DNA from: Mycobacterium kubicae
Lineage (GTDB): Bacteria; Actinomycetota; Actinomycetes; Mycobacteriales; Mycobacteriaceae
Assembly (NCBI RefSeq): GCF_015689175.1
Contig: NZ_CP065047.1
Location: 4,650,001 to 4,714,000 of the forward strand
Direction: 5' to 3'
Length of the DNA stretch: 64,000 bases
The notes under the pieces are model-generated. The model saw only the letters and a list, made by a program, of their open reading frames with translations. It did not search any database and was not told the DNA's origin. Below, piece by piece: positions 34,229-43,944 of the stretch. Made by a program: the position numbers and the translations under genes. How positions within the stretch are numbered: position 1 is the first letter of the stretch; each line of letters starts with the position of its first letter.

Positions 34229-35344
34229 GTGAAGTTCACTGGATCAAATGTCGCGTTGAGCCTGTTATTCGTGTGCGCAATGGTGTTGACGGCCTGCGGA
34301 GGCAATTCCAATACGACGGCATCGTCGACCTCCAGTAGCCCGGTGGTCCCGGTGAACTGCGGGGGTAAGAAGAAGATTCTGGCCGCAGGCTCGACGGCTC
34401 AGAAGAACGCGATGGAACAGTTCGTCTACGCCTACATCCATGCTTGCCCAGGCCACACTCTGGACTACAACGCCAACGGTTCGGGCGCGGGCATGAAGTC
34501 GTTCCTGGGCAATCAGACCGACCTCGCGGGTTCGGACTCGCCGATGGACGCAGCAAAAGGTGAGCCGGAGCGGGCGCAGGAGCGCTGCGGGTCACCGGCG
34601 TGGGACATCCCCGTCGTCTTCGGCCCGATCGCAGTCACCTACAACATCAACGGGGTGACCTCGCTCAGCCTGGATGGTCCCACGGCCGCGAAGATCTTCA
34701 ACGGCGCCATCACCAAATGGGACGATCCGGCCATCAAGGCGCTCAACTCGGGCACCAACCTGCCGCCCACCCCGATTCACGTCGTGTTCCGCGGTGATCA
34801 GTCCGGCACCACGGACAACTTCCAGAAGTACCTGGAATCGGCGTCCAACGGTGCGTGGGGCAAAGGCGTGGGCCAAACGTTCAACGGTGGCGTCGGCGAG
34901 GGCGCCACCGGCAACGACGGCACCTCCCAAGCCATGAAGCGAACCGACGGATCGATTACCTACAACGAATGGTCCTTTGCCGTCGGTCACCAATTGAACA
35001 TGGCACAAATAATTACCTCGGCGGGTCCGCAGCCGGTCTCCATTACCGCCGAATCGGTAGGCAAGACGATCGCCGGGGCGGCGTTCAAGGGCGACGGCAA
35101 TGACCTGGTGGTGGACACATCGACGTTCTATCGACCGACCCAAGCTGGCGCTTACCCGATCGTGTTGGTGACCTACGAGATCGTTTGCTCGAAGTATCCG
35201 GATTCCCCCACCGGGCAAGCGGTAAAGGCATTCATGCAAGCCACAATTGGTGACGGCCAAATTGGTTTGGACGAGTACGGCTACATTCCGCTGCCCAGTT
35301 CGTTCCGTGGCAAATTGCTGCCGGTGGTGAACGCCATCGCGTGA
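34229..35344 (+). CDS. pstS: Phosphate ABC transporter substrate-binding lipoprotein PstS (PstS2 position)
   Basis: 371 residues from GTG 34229 behind AGGAGG. The signal peptide ends in the lipobox VLTACGG, so it is a lipoprotein on the outer face of the membrane. Phosphate-binding motifs: [14 protein letters not shown] (residues about 50-63), [37 protein letters not shown] and [10 protein letters not shown]. By order (directly before pknD) it corresponds to PstS2, Rv0932c. The permease genes lie beyond pknD on the other strand. Confidence 0.93.
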   Translation: MKFTGSNVALSLLFVCAMVLTACGGNSNTTASSTSSSPVVPVNCGGKKKILAAGSTAQKNAMEQFVYAYIHACPGHTLDYNANGSGAGMKSFLGNQTDLAGSDSPMDAAKGEPERAQERCGSPAWDIPVVFGPIAVTYNINGVTSLSLDGPTAAKIFNGAITKWDDPAIKALNSGTNLPPTPIHVVFRGDQSGTTDNFQKYLESASNGAWGKGVGQTFNGGVGEGATGNDGTSQAMKRTDGSITYNEWSFAVGHQLNMAQIITSAGPQPVSITAESVGKTIAGAAFKGDGNDLVVDTSTFYRPTQAGAYPIVLVTYEIVCSKYPDSPTGQAVKAFMQATIGDGQIGLDEYGYIPLPSSFRGKLLPVVNAIA

Positions 35345-35424
35345 TTGGCGGTGAGCCTCGCCGTGGCCTGAACGCGACACTTGCCCCACCGGTCCCCACA
35401 GATCGATGTCTTACGCCGAATCGC

Positions 35425-35442
35425 AAAGGCGCTCAGCGCTTT
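35425..35442 (+). terminator. Short hairpin in the pstS-pknD gap
   Basis: AAAG(g)CGC and GCGCTTT pair with one bulged G around TCA, followed by TTGG. It lies 80 bp after the pstS stop in the 313-bp gap 35345-35657, in which no gene is seen. A weak terminator candidate. Confidence 0.35.
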
Positions 35443-35657
35443 TGGCGTCTGCCGCACTGTGGTACACCGCCCGTCGTTACCTAGTCGTGATTAGAAGTTC
35501 ACTGTGAGTCGGCCGATTTTGTTGTGTGCCTGCTCTCCAAGGATTTACCGTGTGTTAACCACCAGTTCCGACGGGGCGGCACTGATGGCGAGAGATATGG
35601 AAGACCAAGGCTGATTCGCCCCGCGGCATCGGGTGGTCAGCGAAGGGAGCGTCGGCG

Positions 35658-37796
35658 GTGACCAACACCGGGACGAATTCGCGGGTGGGGTCGCGCTTCG
35701 GGCCTTACGAGCTGGTGCGACTGATCGGCCGAGGCGGCATGGGCGAGGTGTACGAGGCTGAGGACACCCGCAAGCACCGTGTGGTGGCGTTGAAGCTCAT
35801 CTCCTCGCAGTTCTCCGACAACCCGGTCTTCCGCGCGCGCATGCAACGCGAGGCAGACACCGCCGGACGGCTGACCGAACCGCACATCGTCCCGATCCAT
35901 GACTACGGCGACATCGACGGCCAGTTCTTCGTCGAGATGCGACTGATCGACGGCGTCTCGTTGCGGTCCATGCTGACCCAGTACGGTCCGCTCACCCCGG
36001 CTCGCGCGGTGGCCGTCGTGCGGCAGATCGCCGCGGCGTTGGACGCCGCGCACGCCAGCGGCGTCACCCACCGCGACGTCAAGCCGGAAAACATCTTGAT
36101 CGCAGCCGGCGACTTCGCCTACTTGGTGGACTTCGGCATCGCCCGCGCCGCCCACGATCCGGAGCTGACCCAGAGCGGGATGGCCGTCGGCACCTACAAC
36201 TACATGGCCCCGGAACGGTTCACCAACGACGAGGTGACCTACCGCGCCGATATCTACGCGTTGGCCTGCGTGTTGGGCGAATGCTTGACCGGGTCGCCGC
36301 CTTATCGGGCCGACAGCGTGGAACGGTTGATCGCCTCGCACCTGATGGAGCCGCCGCCGCGCCCGAGTGTGCTTCGGCCCGGGCGGGTCCCGGAAGCCTT
36401 GGATCGAGTGATCGCCAAGGGCATGGCCAAGAACCCGCAGGAGCGTTACATGACCGCCGGCGACCTGGCGATGGCCGCCCATGAAGCGCTCACCACCCCC
36501 GAACAGCGCCAGGAAGCCACCATCCTTCGCCAAGGTGACAACGCGACCCTGATCGCGCCCATCCCGGAGCAGAACTTCGGCGTCGGCTCCGGCAGCTACG
36601 GAATCCGCAACACAGGAGCCTCGGGTTCGCATCCGCAGACCGAGCGGGCTATGGCTCCGCCGCCGCAGTACCGGACCGGTGACGAGACCATGGCCCAGCC
36701 GGTGCCGCCCAACAACGGCGGCTGGGCCAACACGTCCAACCCGTCCGACCAGTGGACCCAGGCCGCGCCCGTCGCGAATGCGGGCGGCTGGGTCAGCCAA
36801 CCGGGAGTGGCGACCGGAATCGCACCCGTAGGACCGCGCCCGGGTGGATCGCCCCCCTTCGCCCAGCCTGCGCAGCAACGCCCGCCTGCTCCGCCGCCCA
36901 AGAAGCGCAAGAAGCGCAAGAAGCTGATCATCGGTGCCATCGCGGCGGTGGTGGTGCTCGTCGCCGCGATCGGCATCACCGCGCTGCTGCTCAACAAGTC
37001 CTCCGGTGATGACGGCCCGAAGGCCGACCCCTCCGGACAGACCGTGTTGCCCTTCACCGGCCTGAACTTCCGCCTCTCCCCCGGCGGGGTCGCGGTGGAC
37101 AACAACGGCACCGTCTACGTCACCAACCAGGGCATGTACGGCAAGGTCGTCGCGCTGGCAACAGGACACAGCCCGACGGTCAAGCCGTTCAACGGACTCT
37201 ACGAACCGCAGGGCATAGCGGTGGACAGCTCCGGCAAGCTCTACGTCTCCGACTTCAACAACCGCGTGGTCGCGTTGGGGGCGGGGTCCAACAACCAGGT
37301 CGAGCTGCCGTTCAACGGGCTCAACTACCCCGAGGGTGTGGCCGTGGACGCTCAGGGCGATGTGTTCGTCGCCGACCGGGGCAACAACAGGGTGCTCGAG
37401 GTGGCATCGGGCGCCGACGCCCAGACCGTCCTGCCGTTCAACGGCCTGAAGAATCCCGACGGGGTGGCGGTGGACAGCAACGGCAACATCTACGTCACCG
37501 ACACCGACAACAACCGGGTGCTGATGCTCGACGCCGGGACCAGCAACCAGACCGTGCTGCCGTTCACCGGTCTCACCGCGCCGTGGGGTATCGCCGTGGA
37601 CGGCGCGGGCAATGTCTACGTCACCGAACACGACAACAACGTGGTCGTGAAGTTGCCGGCCGGAGCGACGGCCTCGGTCGAGCTGCCGTTCAACGGCCTG
37701 AACACACCGTTGTCCGTGGCGGTCGACAAGAACAGCAATGTCTACGTCGCCGACCGCGGTAACGGCCGGGTGCTCAAGATCCCGCAGGGCAAGTAA
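35658..37796 (+). CDS. pknD: Receptor serine/threonine protein kinase PknD
   Basis: 712 residues from GTG 35658 with AAGGGA upstream. Kinase domain about 15-275: LIGRGGMGEVYEAED (P-loop), ALKL (Lys), THRDVKPENIL (catalytic Asp) and LVDFGIARA (DFG). A Pro/Gln-rich juxtamembrane region leads to KKRKKRKK and the single membrane helix LIIGAIAAVVVLVAAIGITALLL (about 418-440). The extracytoplasmic part is six NHL blades with the repeat LPFNGLxxPxGVAVDxxGxxYVxDxxNNRV, the beta-propeller sensor solved for M. tuberculosis PknD. It sits between Pst genes, in line with the phosphate locus. Confidence 0.96.
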   Translation: MTNTGTNSRVGSRFGPYELVRLIGRGGMGEVYEAEDTRKHRVVALKLISSQFSDNPVFRARMQREADTAGRLTEPHIVPIHDYGDIDGQFFVEMRLIDGVSLRSMLTQYGPLTPARAVAVVRQIAAALDAAHASGVTHRDVKPENILIAAGDFAYLVDFGIARAAHDPELTQSGMAVGTYNYMAPERFTNDEVTYRADIYALACVLGECLTGSPPYRADSVERLIASHLMEPPPRPSVLRPGRVPEALDRVIAKGMAKNPQERYMTAGDLAMAAHEALTTPEQRQEATILRQGDNATLIAPIPEQNFGVGSGSYGIRNTGASGSHPQTERAMAPPPQYRTGDETMAQPVPPNNGGWANTSNPSDQWTQAAPVANAGGWVSQPGVATGIAPVGPRPGGSPPFAQPAQQRPPAPPPKKRKKRKKLIIGAIAAVVVLVAAIGITALLLNKSSGDDGPKADPSGQTVLPFTGLNFRLSPGGVAVDNNGTVYVTNQGMYGKVVALATGHSPTVKPFNGLYEPQGIAVDSSGKLYVSDFNNRVVALGAGSNNQVELPFNGLNYPEGVAVDAQGDVFVADRGNNRVLEVASGADAQTVLPFNGLKNPDGVAVDSNGNIYVTDTDNNRVLMLDAGTSNQTVLPFTGLTAPWGIAVDGAGNVYVTEHDNNVVVKLPAGATASVELPFNGLNTPLSVAVDKNSNVYVADRGNGRVLKIPQGK

Positions 37797-37805
37797 TCCC
37801 AGCGG

Positions 37806-38777
37806 TCATCCGGCTCCGTAGAGCAGCCCGCGAATCGACATCAGGAGCAGGGTGAAGACCTGCCGGGCGGCCAGGAAGCGGATGAGCGCGGCGAACAGGT
37901 TGATCGCGGCGACCATGATGATCAGGGTCAGCGCCGCGCCCCAGACCCGTAGGAACCCGGCGTGTTCGGGATTTGTGAGTTCGGTGTAGATCAGCAGCGG
38001 CAGGGAAGCCATGTTGCCGTTGAAGATGTCGGTGTTGATGGAGCGGCTGTAGCCGACCAGCACCAGAACGGGCGCGGTTTCGCCGATGATGCGCGCGACC
38101 GACAGCAGCACGCCGGAGACGATGCCCGGCGTCGCGATCGGTACGACGATGCGCACGATGGTCTTCCACTTCGGCACACCCAATGCGTAACTGGCTTCCC
38201 GCAGTTCGTCGGGCACCAGCCTGAGCATCTCCTCGGTGGAACGCACGACGACCGGCAACATCAGCAGCACCAACGCCAACGAGACGGCGAACGCGCTCTG
38301 CTGGAATCCCAACGTGGCGATCCACAGGCTGAAGATGAACAGCGCCGCGACGATCGACGGCACGCCCGCGAGCACGTCGACCATGAAGGTGGTCGTGCGC
38401 GCCAACCGGCTGGCTCCGTATTCGACGAGGTACACCGCGGTCATCAAGCCCAGCGGCACCGCAATGACCGCGGACACCCCGGCCTGCACCAAAGTGCCGT
38501 AGAGCGCGTGATAGATGCCGCCGGCGAATTCCTCGGGCAGAACACCGCGCAGCGAGTGCGTCCACCAGTCCAGCCGCGTCACGGCATACCACCCGCGCGC
38601 GATCACCACCCCCAGCAACCAGAAGAGCGGCACCAGCGCCACGGCGAACGAGGCAAAGAAAAACGTTGTGGCAGCACCGTTTTTGATGCGCCGCCACGGG
38701 CTCAGGGTGCGAAACACCGCCGCCTTCACCGGCTGATCCAGCGCGTCGGCGCCCAGCGGGCTCAGTTGCTGACTCAT
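37806..38777 (-). CDS. pstA: Phosphate ABC transporter permease PstA
   Basis: 323 residues with six membrane helices. The binding-protein-dependent transport EAA motif is visible as [32 protein letters not shown] at about residues 195-225. The start ATG 38777 overlaps the pstC stop (ATGA), so the two are coupled. With PstC it forms the membrane channel for phosphate import. It converges on pknD with a 9-bp gap. Confidence 0.94.
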   Translation of the reverse strand: MSQQLSPLGADALDQPVKAAVFRTLSPWRRIKNGAATTFFFASFAVALVPLFWLLGVVIARGWYAVTRLDWWTHSLRGVLPEEFAGGIYHALYGTLVQAGVSAVIAVPLGLMTAVYLVEYGASRLARTTTFMVDVLAGVPSIVAALFIFSLWIATLGFQQSAFAVSLALVLLMLPVVVRSTEEMLRLVPDELREASYALGVPKWKTIVRIVVPIATPGIVSGVLLSVARIIGETAPVLVLVGYSRSINTDIFNGNMASLPLLIYTELTNPEHAGFLRVWGAALTLIIMVAAINLFAALIRFLAARQVFTLLLMSIRGLLYGAG

Positions 38778-39748
38778 CCGTTGACTTTCCCGCCGGCGAT
38801 GGCGCGCGCGGCGGCATTGACCACGAACGTCAGGACGAACAACGCGAACCCGGCCGAGATGTAGGCCCCGGTGGGCAAGGGTTCACTGAATTCGGATGCC
38901 GCCGAGGCGATCTTGGACGCGAAGGTGTAGCCGCCGTCGAACAGTGACCAGTTCCCCGGCTTGGCCGCCGAACGCAGAATGATCAGCACCGCAACGGTTT
39001 CCCCCAGGGCGCGGCCCAAACCGAGCATCGAGGCCGCGACGACACCGCTGCGGCCGAACGGCAGCACGGTCATGCGCACTACCTCCCATTTGGTGGCGCC
39101 GAGCGCCTGCGCCGCTTCTATCTGCATCAGCGGGGTCTGGCGGAACACTTCCCGGGACACCGAGGAGATGATCGGCAGAATCATCACGGCCAGCACGATG
39201 CCGGCGGTGAATATCGTGCCGCCACCGGCCAACGACACGTTGCCCTGCTTGAACAGAAACAACCAGGACAGGTTGCGGTTGAGGGCCTGGGCCAACGGCT
39301 CGAGTTGCGGCGCCAGTACGAAGATTCCCCACAACCCGTAGATGATCGACGGCACCGCGGCAAGCAGGTCCACCATCGCGCCGAACGGACGCGACAACCT
39401 CTTCGGCGCGTATTGGGTGATGAAGATCGCGATCCCGACCGCGATGGGCACCGCCACGACCAGGGCGCTGACCGAGCTGAGCACCGTGACCATGAACAAA
39501 TCCCGGATACCGAACGACAGCTTCTCGTCGTCGGCGGTATTGAAGTCAGCGCTGGTGAAGAAGTTCGCGTGGTTGGCACGCAGTGACGGAATGGCGCGGA
39601 TCAACAGGAAAACGGCGATCAGCACGATCGCGACGACCATCGTCGAACCGGCGGCAGAAGCCAGCAGCTTGAACAACCGGTCCCCTCGACGCGCTGCGCG
39701 CGCGTCGACCGCCACTAGCTCAGGTGTTGCTAGCGGGGCTTTGACCAC
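38774..39748 (-). CDS. pstC: Phosphate ABC transporter permease PstC
   Basis: 324 residues from GTG 39748. Six membrane helices (for example [21 protein letters not shown] near the N terminus, [21 protein letters not shown]). The PstC-type EAA loop is [28 protein letters not shown] at about 215-245. It lies 12 bp downstream of pstS and upstream of pstA: a pstS-pstC-pstA operon equivalent to Rv0928-Rv0930. Confidence 0.94.
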   Translation of the reverse strand: MVKAPLATPELVAVDARAARRGDRLFKLLASAAGSTMVVAIVLIAVFLLIRAIPSLRANHANFFTSADFNTADDEKLSFGIRDLFMVTVLSSVSALVVAVPIAVGIAIFITQYAPKRLSRPFGAMVDLLAAVPSIIYGLWGIFVLAPQLEPLAQALNRNLSWLFLFKQGNVSLAGGGTIFTAGIVLAVMILPIISSVSREVFRQTPLMQIEAAQALGATKWEVVRMTVLPFGRSGVVAASMLGLGRALGETVAVLIILRSAAKPGNWSLFDGGYTFASKIASAASEFSEPLPTGAYISAGFALFVLTFVVNAAARAIAGGKVNG

Positions 39749-39760
39749 GTCGACCTCAGA

Positions 39761-40876
39761 TCAGGCGATGGCGTTGACCGCGGTCGACAACCTCGACTTG
39801 AAGGAGTCCGGGATGGGGATGTAGCCGTTGTCTGCCAATCCGTTTTGACCGCCGCCAATCGTTGACTGCAGGAACGCCTTCACCGCGGTGCCGACCTGCG
39901 CATCGGGATACTTCGAACAGACGATCTCGTAGGTTGCCAGGACAATCGGGTACGAGCCGGCCTGAGCCGGGCGGTAGAACGACACGGTGTCGAGCACCAG
40001 GTCGTTGCCTTGACCCGAAATGGTGGCTCCCGCAATGGTCTTGCCCACCGAGTCGGCACTGATCGCGACCGCATCCGGGCCCGCCGACGTGACGATCTTG
40101 GCCATGTTCAGCTTTTGCCCTTGCGCGAACGACCACTCGTTGTAGGTGATCGAGCCTTCGGTGTTCTTGATGGCCGCCGACGTGCCGTCGTTGCCCTTCG
40201 CGCCCTCGCCGACACCGCCCTTGAACGCCTTGCCCGCGCCCTTGCCCCAAGCACCGTCGGACGCCGCGTCCAGGTAGCGCTGGAAGTTGTCGGTGGTCCC
40301 CGATTCGTCGCTGCGGAAGACGACGTGGATGGGCGTCGCGGGCAGGTTCGCGCCCGCGTTGAGCCCCTGGATCGCCGGATCGTTCCAGGTCGTGATGGCG
40401 CCGTTGAAGATCTTTGCCAGAGTCGGACCGTCCAGATTCAGCGAGGTGACGCCGGCGATGTTGTAGGTGACGGCGATCGGTCCGAACACCACCGGCAGGT
40501 TCCACGCCGGCGCCCCGCCGCAGCGCTGCTGGGCGGCGCCGGCCTCAGCCTGACTGAGCGGTGAGTCCGAGCCGCCGAAATCTGTTTGATTGCCGTTGAA
40601 TTCGCTGATGCCGGCGCCGGATCCGTTGCCGGTGTAGTTCAGCGTTTGCCCGGGGCACGCCTGCTCGAACGCCTTGACGAAGCGGGTCATCGCGTTCGCC
40701 TGCGCGGTCGACCCACTGGCTTTGAGCGTCTTCTTGCCGCCGCAACTGACGTTGCCAGAGGACTGCCCGCTCGACGCGCCGCCCCCACTTGCGTTGTTGT
40801 CACTGCCACACGCGGACAAAACCATTGCGCTAGAAGCCAGAACTCCCAGCGCGGCGCCAAATCGGTTGAGTTTCAA
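39761..40876 (-). CDS. pstS: Phosphate ABC transporter substrate-binding lipoprotein PstS (PstS3 position)
   Basis: 371 residues. Lipobox in MVLSACGSD, then phosphate-binding [53 protein letters not shown] and [11 protein letters not shown]. It is about as long as, and clearly homologous to, the lipoprotein at 34229, so these are paralogues. It heads the operon pstS-pstC-pstA; by order it corresponds to PstS3 (Rv0928). No ATPase gene (pstB) is present in the window. Confidence 0.94.
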   Translation of the reverse strand: MKLNRFGAALGVLASSAMVLSACGSDNNASGGGASSGQSSGNVSCGGKKTLKASGSTAQANAMTRFVKAFEQACPGQTLNYTGNGSGAGISEFNGNQTDFGGSDSPLSQAEAGAAQQRCGGAPAWNLPVVFGPIAVTYNIAGVTSLNLDGPTLAKIFNGAITTWNDPAIQGLNAGANLPATPIHVVFRSDESGTTDNFQRYLDAASDGAWGKGAGKAFKGGVGEGAKGNDGTSAAIKNTEGSITYNEWSFAQGQKLNMAKIVTSAGPDAVAISADSVGKTIAGATISGQGNDLVLDTVSFYRPAQAGSYPIVLATYEIVCSKYPDAQVGTAVKAFLQSTIGGGQNGLADNGYIPIPDSFKSRLSTAVNAIA

Positions 40877-41151
40877 TTCAGTTCCTAACGGTAGAGATGA
40901 AACACCGTTGCCGCCACTCGTAAGCCGCGGCCCCGCAGATCCCGTCGCTTTCTTCCCAGCCCTTCGGCTACATTAACAACAAGTAACCTCCGATGAAACA
41001 GTTGCTGCTACCGTGGTCGGCCCATGTCGCCCGGTCATTTCCTGCGACTGCCGAGAATTGAAACAGATCTTGGCGACCACACCTAGAGGCACCTGGTGCT
41101 GACTTGATGAACTCGGCGGGTCGGTTACATTTCCGCGCCTGTGTGCGAAAC

Positions 41152-41165
41152 TAGAACCTGTTACA
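41152..41165. promoter_or_regulatory. KstR-like operator
   Basis: TAGAACCTGTTACA fits TnnAACnnGTTnnA at every defined position. It is 67 bp upstream of a short-chain dehydrogenase start (41233) in the 356-bp gap 40877-41232 that also holds the divergent pstS promoter. I see no gene in this gap. Confidence 0.5.
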
Positions 41166-41232
41166 GAAATGCCCGCCTTCCGAGACGGCGCGGTTCGTCG
41201 CGGTCTCGCCCGATAACTGAAACGAGACCGAC

Positions 41233-42024
41233 GTGATCCTCGACAGGTTCCGCCTCGACGACAAGGTCGCCGTCATCACCGGCGGTGGTCGCGGCCTGGG
41301 CGCCGCCATCGCTTTGGCTTTTGCCGAGGCAGGTGCGGATGTCGTCATCGCTTCGCGCACGCAGGCTCAGCTCGAAGAGGTCGCCGAGCAGGTGCGCGCG
41401 ACCGGCCGTCGCGCCCATGTCATCGCCGCCGACCTCGCACATCCGGAGTCGACTGCGGAGCTCGCCGGTCAAGCCGTCGCAGCGTTCGGCAAACTAGACA
41501 TCGTCGTGAACAACGTCGGCGGCACCATGCCGAACACGTTGTTGACCACCTCGACCAAGGACCTCAAAGACGCGTTCACCTTCAATGTCGCCACCGCGCA
41601 TGCGCTGACCGTGGCGGCGGTGCCGTTGATGCTCGAGCACTCCGGCGGCGGCAGCATCATCAACATCACCTCCACCATGGGCCGGCTTGCCGGGCGTGGT
41701 TTCGCCGCCTACGGCACCGCCAAGGCGGCGCTGTCTCACTACACCCGGTTGACCGCGTTGGACCTGTGTCCCCGCGTCCGGGTCAACGCCATCGCACCGG
41801 GTTCGATCCTGACTTCCGCGCTCGACGTGGTGGCCTCCAACGACGACCTGCGCGCGCCGATGGAAAAGGCCACGCCGCTGCGCCGCCTGGGAGATCCCGT
41901 CGACATCGCCGCTGCCGCAGTCTATTTGGCGTCACCCGCCGGAAGTTTCCTGACCGGCAAGACTTTGGAGGTCGACGGCGGCCTCACCTTCCCGAATCTG
42001 GACATACCCGTCCCCGATCTGTGA
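41233..42024 (+). CDS. SDR-family oxidoreductase (Rv0927c-like)
   Basis: 263 residues from GTG 41233 ([26 protein letters not shown]). Classical [11 protein letters not shown] cofactor loop, NNVGG at about residue 93, catalytic Ser in INITSTMG and Tyr/Lys in YGTAKAAL near 160, then the NAIAPGSI and [11 protein letters not shown] signatures. It resembles 7-alpha-hydroxysteroid-dehydrogenase-type enzymes; the KstR-like box upstream would fit a steroid or lipid substrate, but that is inference. Ten bp separate it from the next gene. Confidence 0.88.
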   Translation: MILDRFRLDDKVAVITGGGRGLGAAIALAFAEAGADVVIASRTQAQLEEVAEQVRATGRRAHVIAADLAHPESTAELAGQAVAAFGKLDIVVNNVGGTMPNTLLTTSTKDLKDAFTFNVATAHALTVAAVPLMLEHSGGGSIINITSTMGRLAGRGFAAYGTAKAALSHYTRLTALDLCPRVRVNAIAPGSILTSALDVVASNDDLRAPMEKATPLRRLGDPVDIAAAAVYLASPAGSFLTGKTLEVDGGLTFPNLDIPVPDL

Positions 42025-42034
42025 GGAGCCAGCC

Positions 42035-43111
42035 ATGGCCATACCCGTCGTGCAACTCGGCACCGGCAACGTGGGCATCCACTCGCTGCGGGCGCTGATC
42101 ACCAACCCCGACTTCGAACTCACCGGCGTGTGGGTGTCCTCGGCGGCCAAGGCGGGCAAGGACGCCGCCGAACTGGCTGGTCTCAGCGACGCCACCGGGG
42201 TTTTGGCCAGCACCGATCTGGATGCCGTCCTGGCGAGCGGGCCGCAGTGCGCGGTCTACAACGCGATGGCCGACAATCGGCTGCCTGAAGCGCTGGAGGA
42301 CTACCGCCGCGTACTGGCCGCCGGGGTCAATGTGGTCGGCAGTGGCCCGGTCTTTCTGCAGTATCCGTGGCAGGTGGTACCCGAGGAGCTGATCAAGCCA
42401 CTGGAAGAGGCTGCGCGCGAAGGTAACTCGAGCTTGTACGTCAGCGGCATCGACCCCGGCTTCGCCAATGATCTGCTGCCGTTGGCGTTGGCGGGCACGT
42501 GTCAGAGCATCGAGCAGCTGCGCTGCATGGAGATCGTCGACTACGCGACCTACGACAGCGCCGTGGTCATGTTCGACGTGATGGGCTTCGGCAAGCCGAT
42601 GGACGATGTGCCGATGTTGCTGCAGCCCGGTGTGTTGAGCCTGGCCTGGGGATCGGTGGTCCGCCAACTGGCTGCGGGCCTGGGCATCGCGCTGGACAAG
42701 GTCACCGAGAACTTCGTGCGGGTGCCGGCGCCCGAGGCGTTCGACATCGCGTCGGGTCACATCCCCGAGGGCAGTGCCGCCGCCCTACGGTTCGAGGTGC
42801 AAGGGTTGGTCGACGGTCGGCCCGCAGTGGTGTTGGAGCACGTCACCCGGCTGCGCGAGGACCTGTGTCCGGACTGGCCGCAGCCGGCCCAGCCGGGAGG
42901 TTCCTACCGGGTCGAAGTCACCGGTGAACCCTCCTACGCGATGGACATCTGCCTGAGCAGTCGGCGCGGCGATCACAACCACGCCGGTCTGGTCGCCACC
43001 GCGATGCGCGTCGTCAACGCGATTCCGGCCGTGGTCGCCGCCGAACCGGGTATCCGGACGACGCTCGAGCTACCGCTGGTCACCGGCCGAGGGCTCTACC
43101 GCGCCGGTTAG
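42035..43111 (+). CDS. Dihydrodipicolinate-reductase-like NAD(P)-binding dehydrogenase (Rv0926c-like)
   Basis: 358 residues from ATG 42035 behind GAGGAG. The N-terminal Rossmann loop is VVQLGTGNVGIHSLRALI; the C-terminal half (SLYVSGIDPGFANDLLPLALAG, RYEVQG-like segments, RVVNAIPAVVAAEPGI) resembles the DapB/2,4-diaminopentanoate-dehydrogenase group, which is abundant in mycobacteria. The substrate is unknown. It is probably in an operon with the SDR gene upstream. Confidence 0.82.
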   Translation: MAIPVVQLGTGNVGIHSLRALITNPDFELTGVWVSSAAKAGKDAAELAGLSDATGVLASTDLDAVLASGPQCAVYNAMADNRLPEALEDYRRVLAAGVNVVGSGPVFLQYPWQVVPEELIKPLEEAAREGNSSLYVSGIDPGFANDLLPLALAGTCQSIEQLRCMEIVDYATYDSAVVMFDVMGFGKPMDDVPMLLQPGVLSLAWGSVVRQLAAGLGIALDKVTENFVRVPAPEAFDIASGHIPEGSAAALRFEVQGLVDGRPAVVLEHVTRLREDLCPDWPQPAQPGGSYRVEVTGEPSYAMDICLSSRRGDHNHAGLVATAMRVVNAIPAVVAAEPGIRTTLELPLVTGRGLYRAG

Positions 43112-43192
43112 TACGCGCATGTGTCGGTATCTGTGCGAATTGTGACCGCCGTGCAGTACCCGATCGGAGCTACCGCGTCCCAGACTTGAGTC

Positions 43193-43906
43193 ATGGCGAA
43201 GCGACGAGTGCTGATCACAGGAGCATCCAAGGGCATCGGCCGTGCGGTGGCCGATCGGCTGGCCGCCGAAGGTCATGAACCGATCGGACTGGCGCGCAGC
43301 GCGCCGCACGATTTCCCGGGACCGTTCTATCCGGTGGACCTGGCCGACCGGGCGGCAACCGCCGAGACGCTCGCCGCGATTGCCGAGGCCGGCCCCGTGG
43401 ACGCGGTGGTCAACAACGTCGGTTTCGCCCGGTTCGGCCGGATCGGTTCGATCGACCTCGACGACCTGTTCCTCACCTACGACATGAATGTGCGCACCGC
43501 CGTGCAGGTGGTGCAAGCGGTGTTGCCGGGCATGGTCGCCGCCGGGTGGGGCCGGATCGTGAACCTCAGTAGCCTGACCACCCTGGGCACCGCCGAACGC
43601 ACCCCGTACGCCGCCGCCAAGGCCGCGCTCGAGACATGTACGCGCATCTGGGCCGGTGAACTGGCGTCCACGGGGGTGACCGTCAACGCCGTCGCGCCGG
43701 GACCGATCGAGACCGAGATGTACCGGGAGCGCAGCCCGGCCGGATCCGAACGTGAAGCTCGCATGCTGACGGCCATACCGATGCGTCGGGTCGGCACTCC
43801 AGCGGAGATCGCCCACGTCATCTGCTCGCTGTTGCACGAAGACGCCGGTTACCTGACCGGTCAGATCGTGCGAGTCGACGGCGGAGGAAGCATCAGCGCC
43901 GCGTAG
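43193..43906 (+). CDS. SDR-family oxidoreductase (FabG-like)
   Basis: 237 residues from ATG 43193 (MAKRRVLITGASKGIGRAVA). SDR features: TGASKGIG, NNVGFA at about residue 72, Ser in NLSSLTTLG and Tyr/Lys in YAAAKAAL near 140, VNAVAPGPIETEMY and VDGGGSISAA at the C terminus. It reads in the same direction as the two genes upstream and mntH downstream. Substrate unknown. Confidence 0.87.
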   Translation: MAKRRVLITGASKGIGRAVADRLAAEGHEPIGLARSAPHDFPGPFYPVDLADRAATAETLAAIAEAGPVDAVVNNVGFARFGRIGSIDLDDLFLTYDMNVRTAVQVVQAVLPGMVAAGWGRIVNLSSLTTLGTAERTPYAAAKAALETCTRIWAGELASTGVTVNAVAPGPIETEMYRERSPAGSEREARMLTAIPMRRVGTPAEIAHVICSLLHEDAGYLTGQIVRVDGGGSISAA

Positions 43907-43944
43907 ATGGGTTAACGATCCACATTCGGGTACTTGTCTCGCCG

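Noticed and set aside
35637..37631. 664-codon open frame antisense to pknD
   Set aside because: Its repeats mirror the NHL blades of pknD; not an independent gene.
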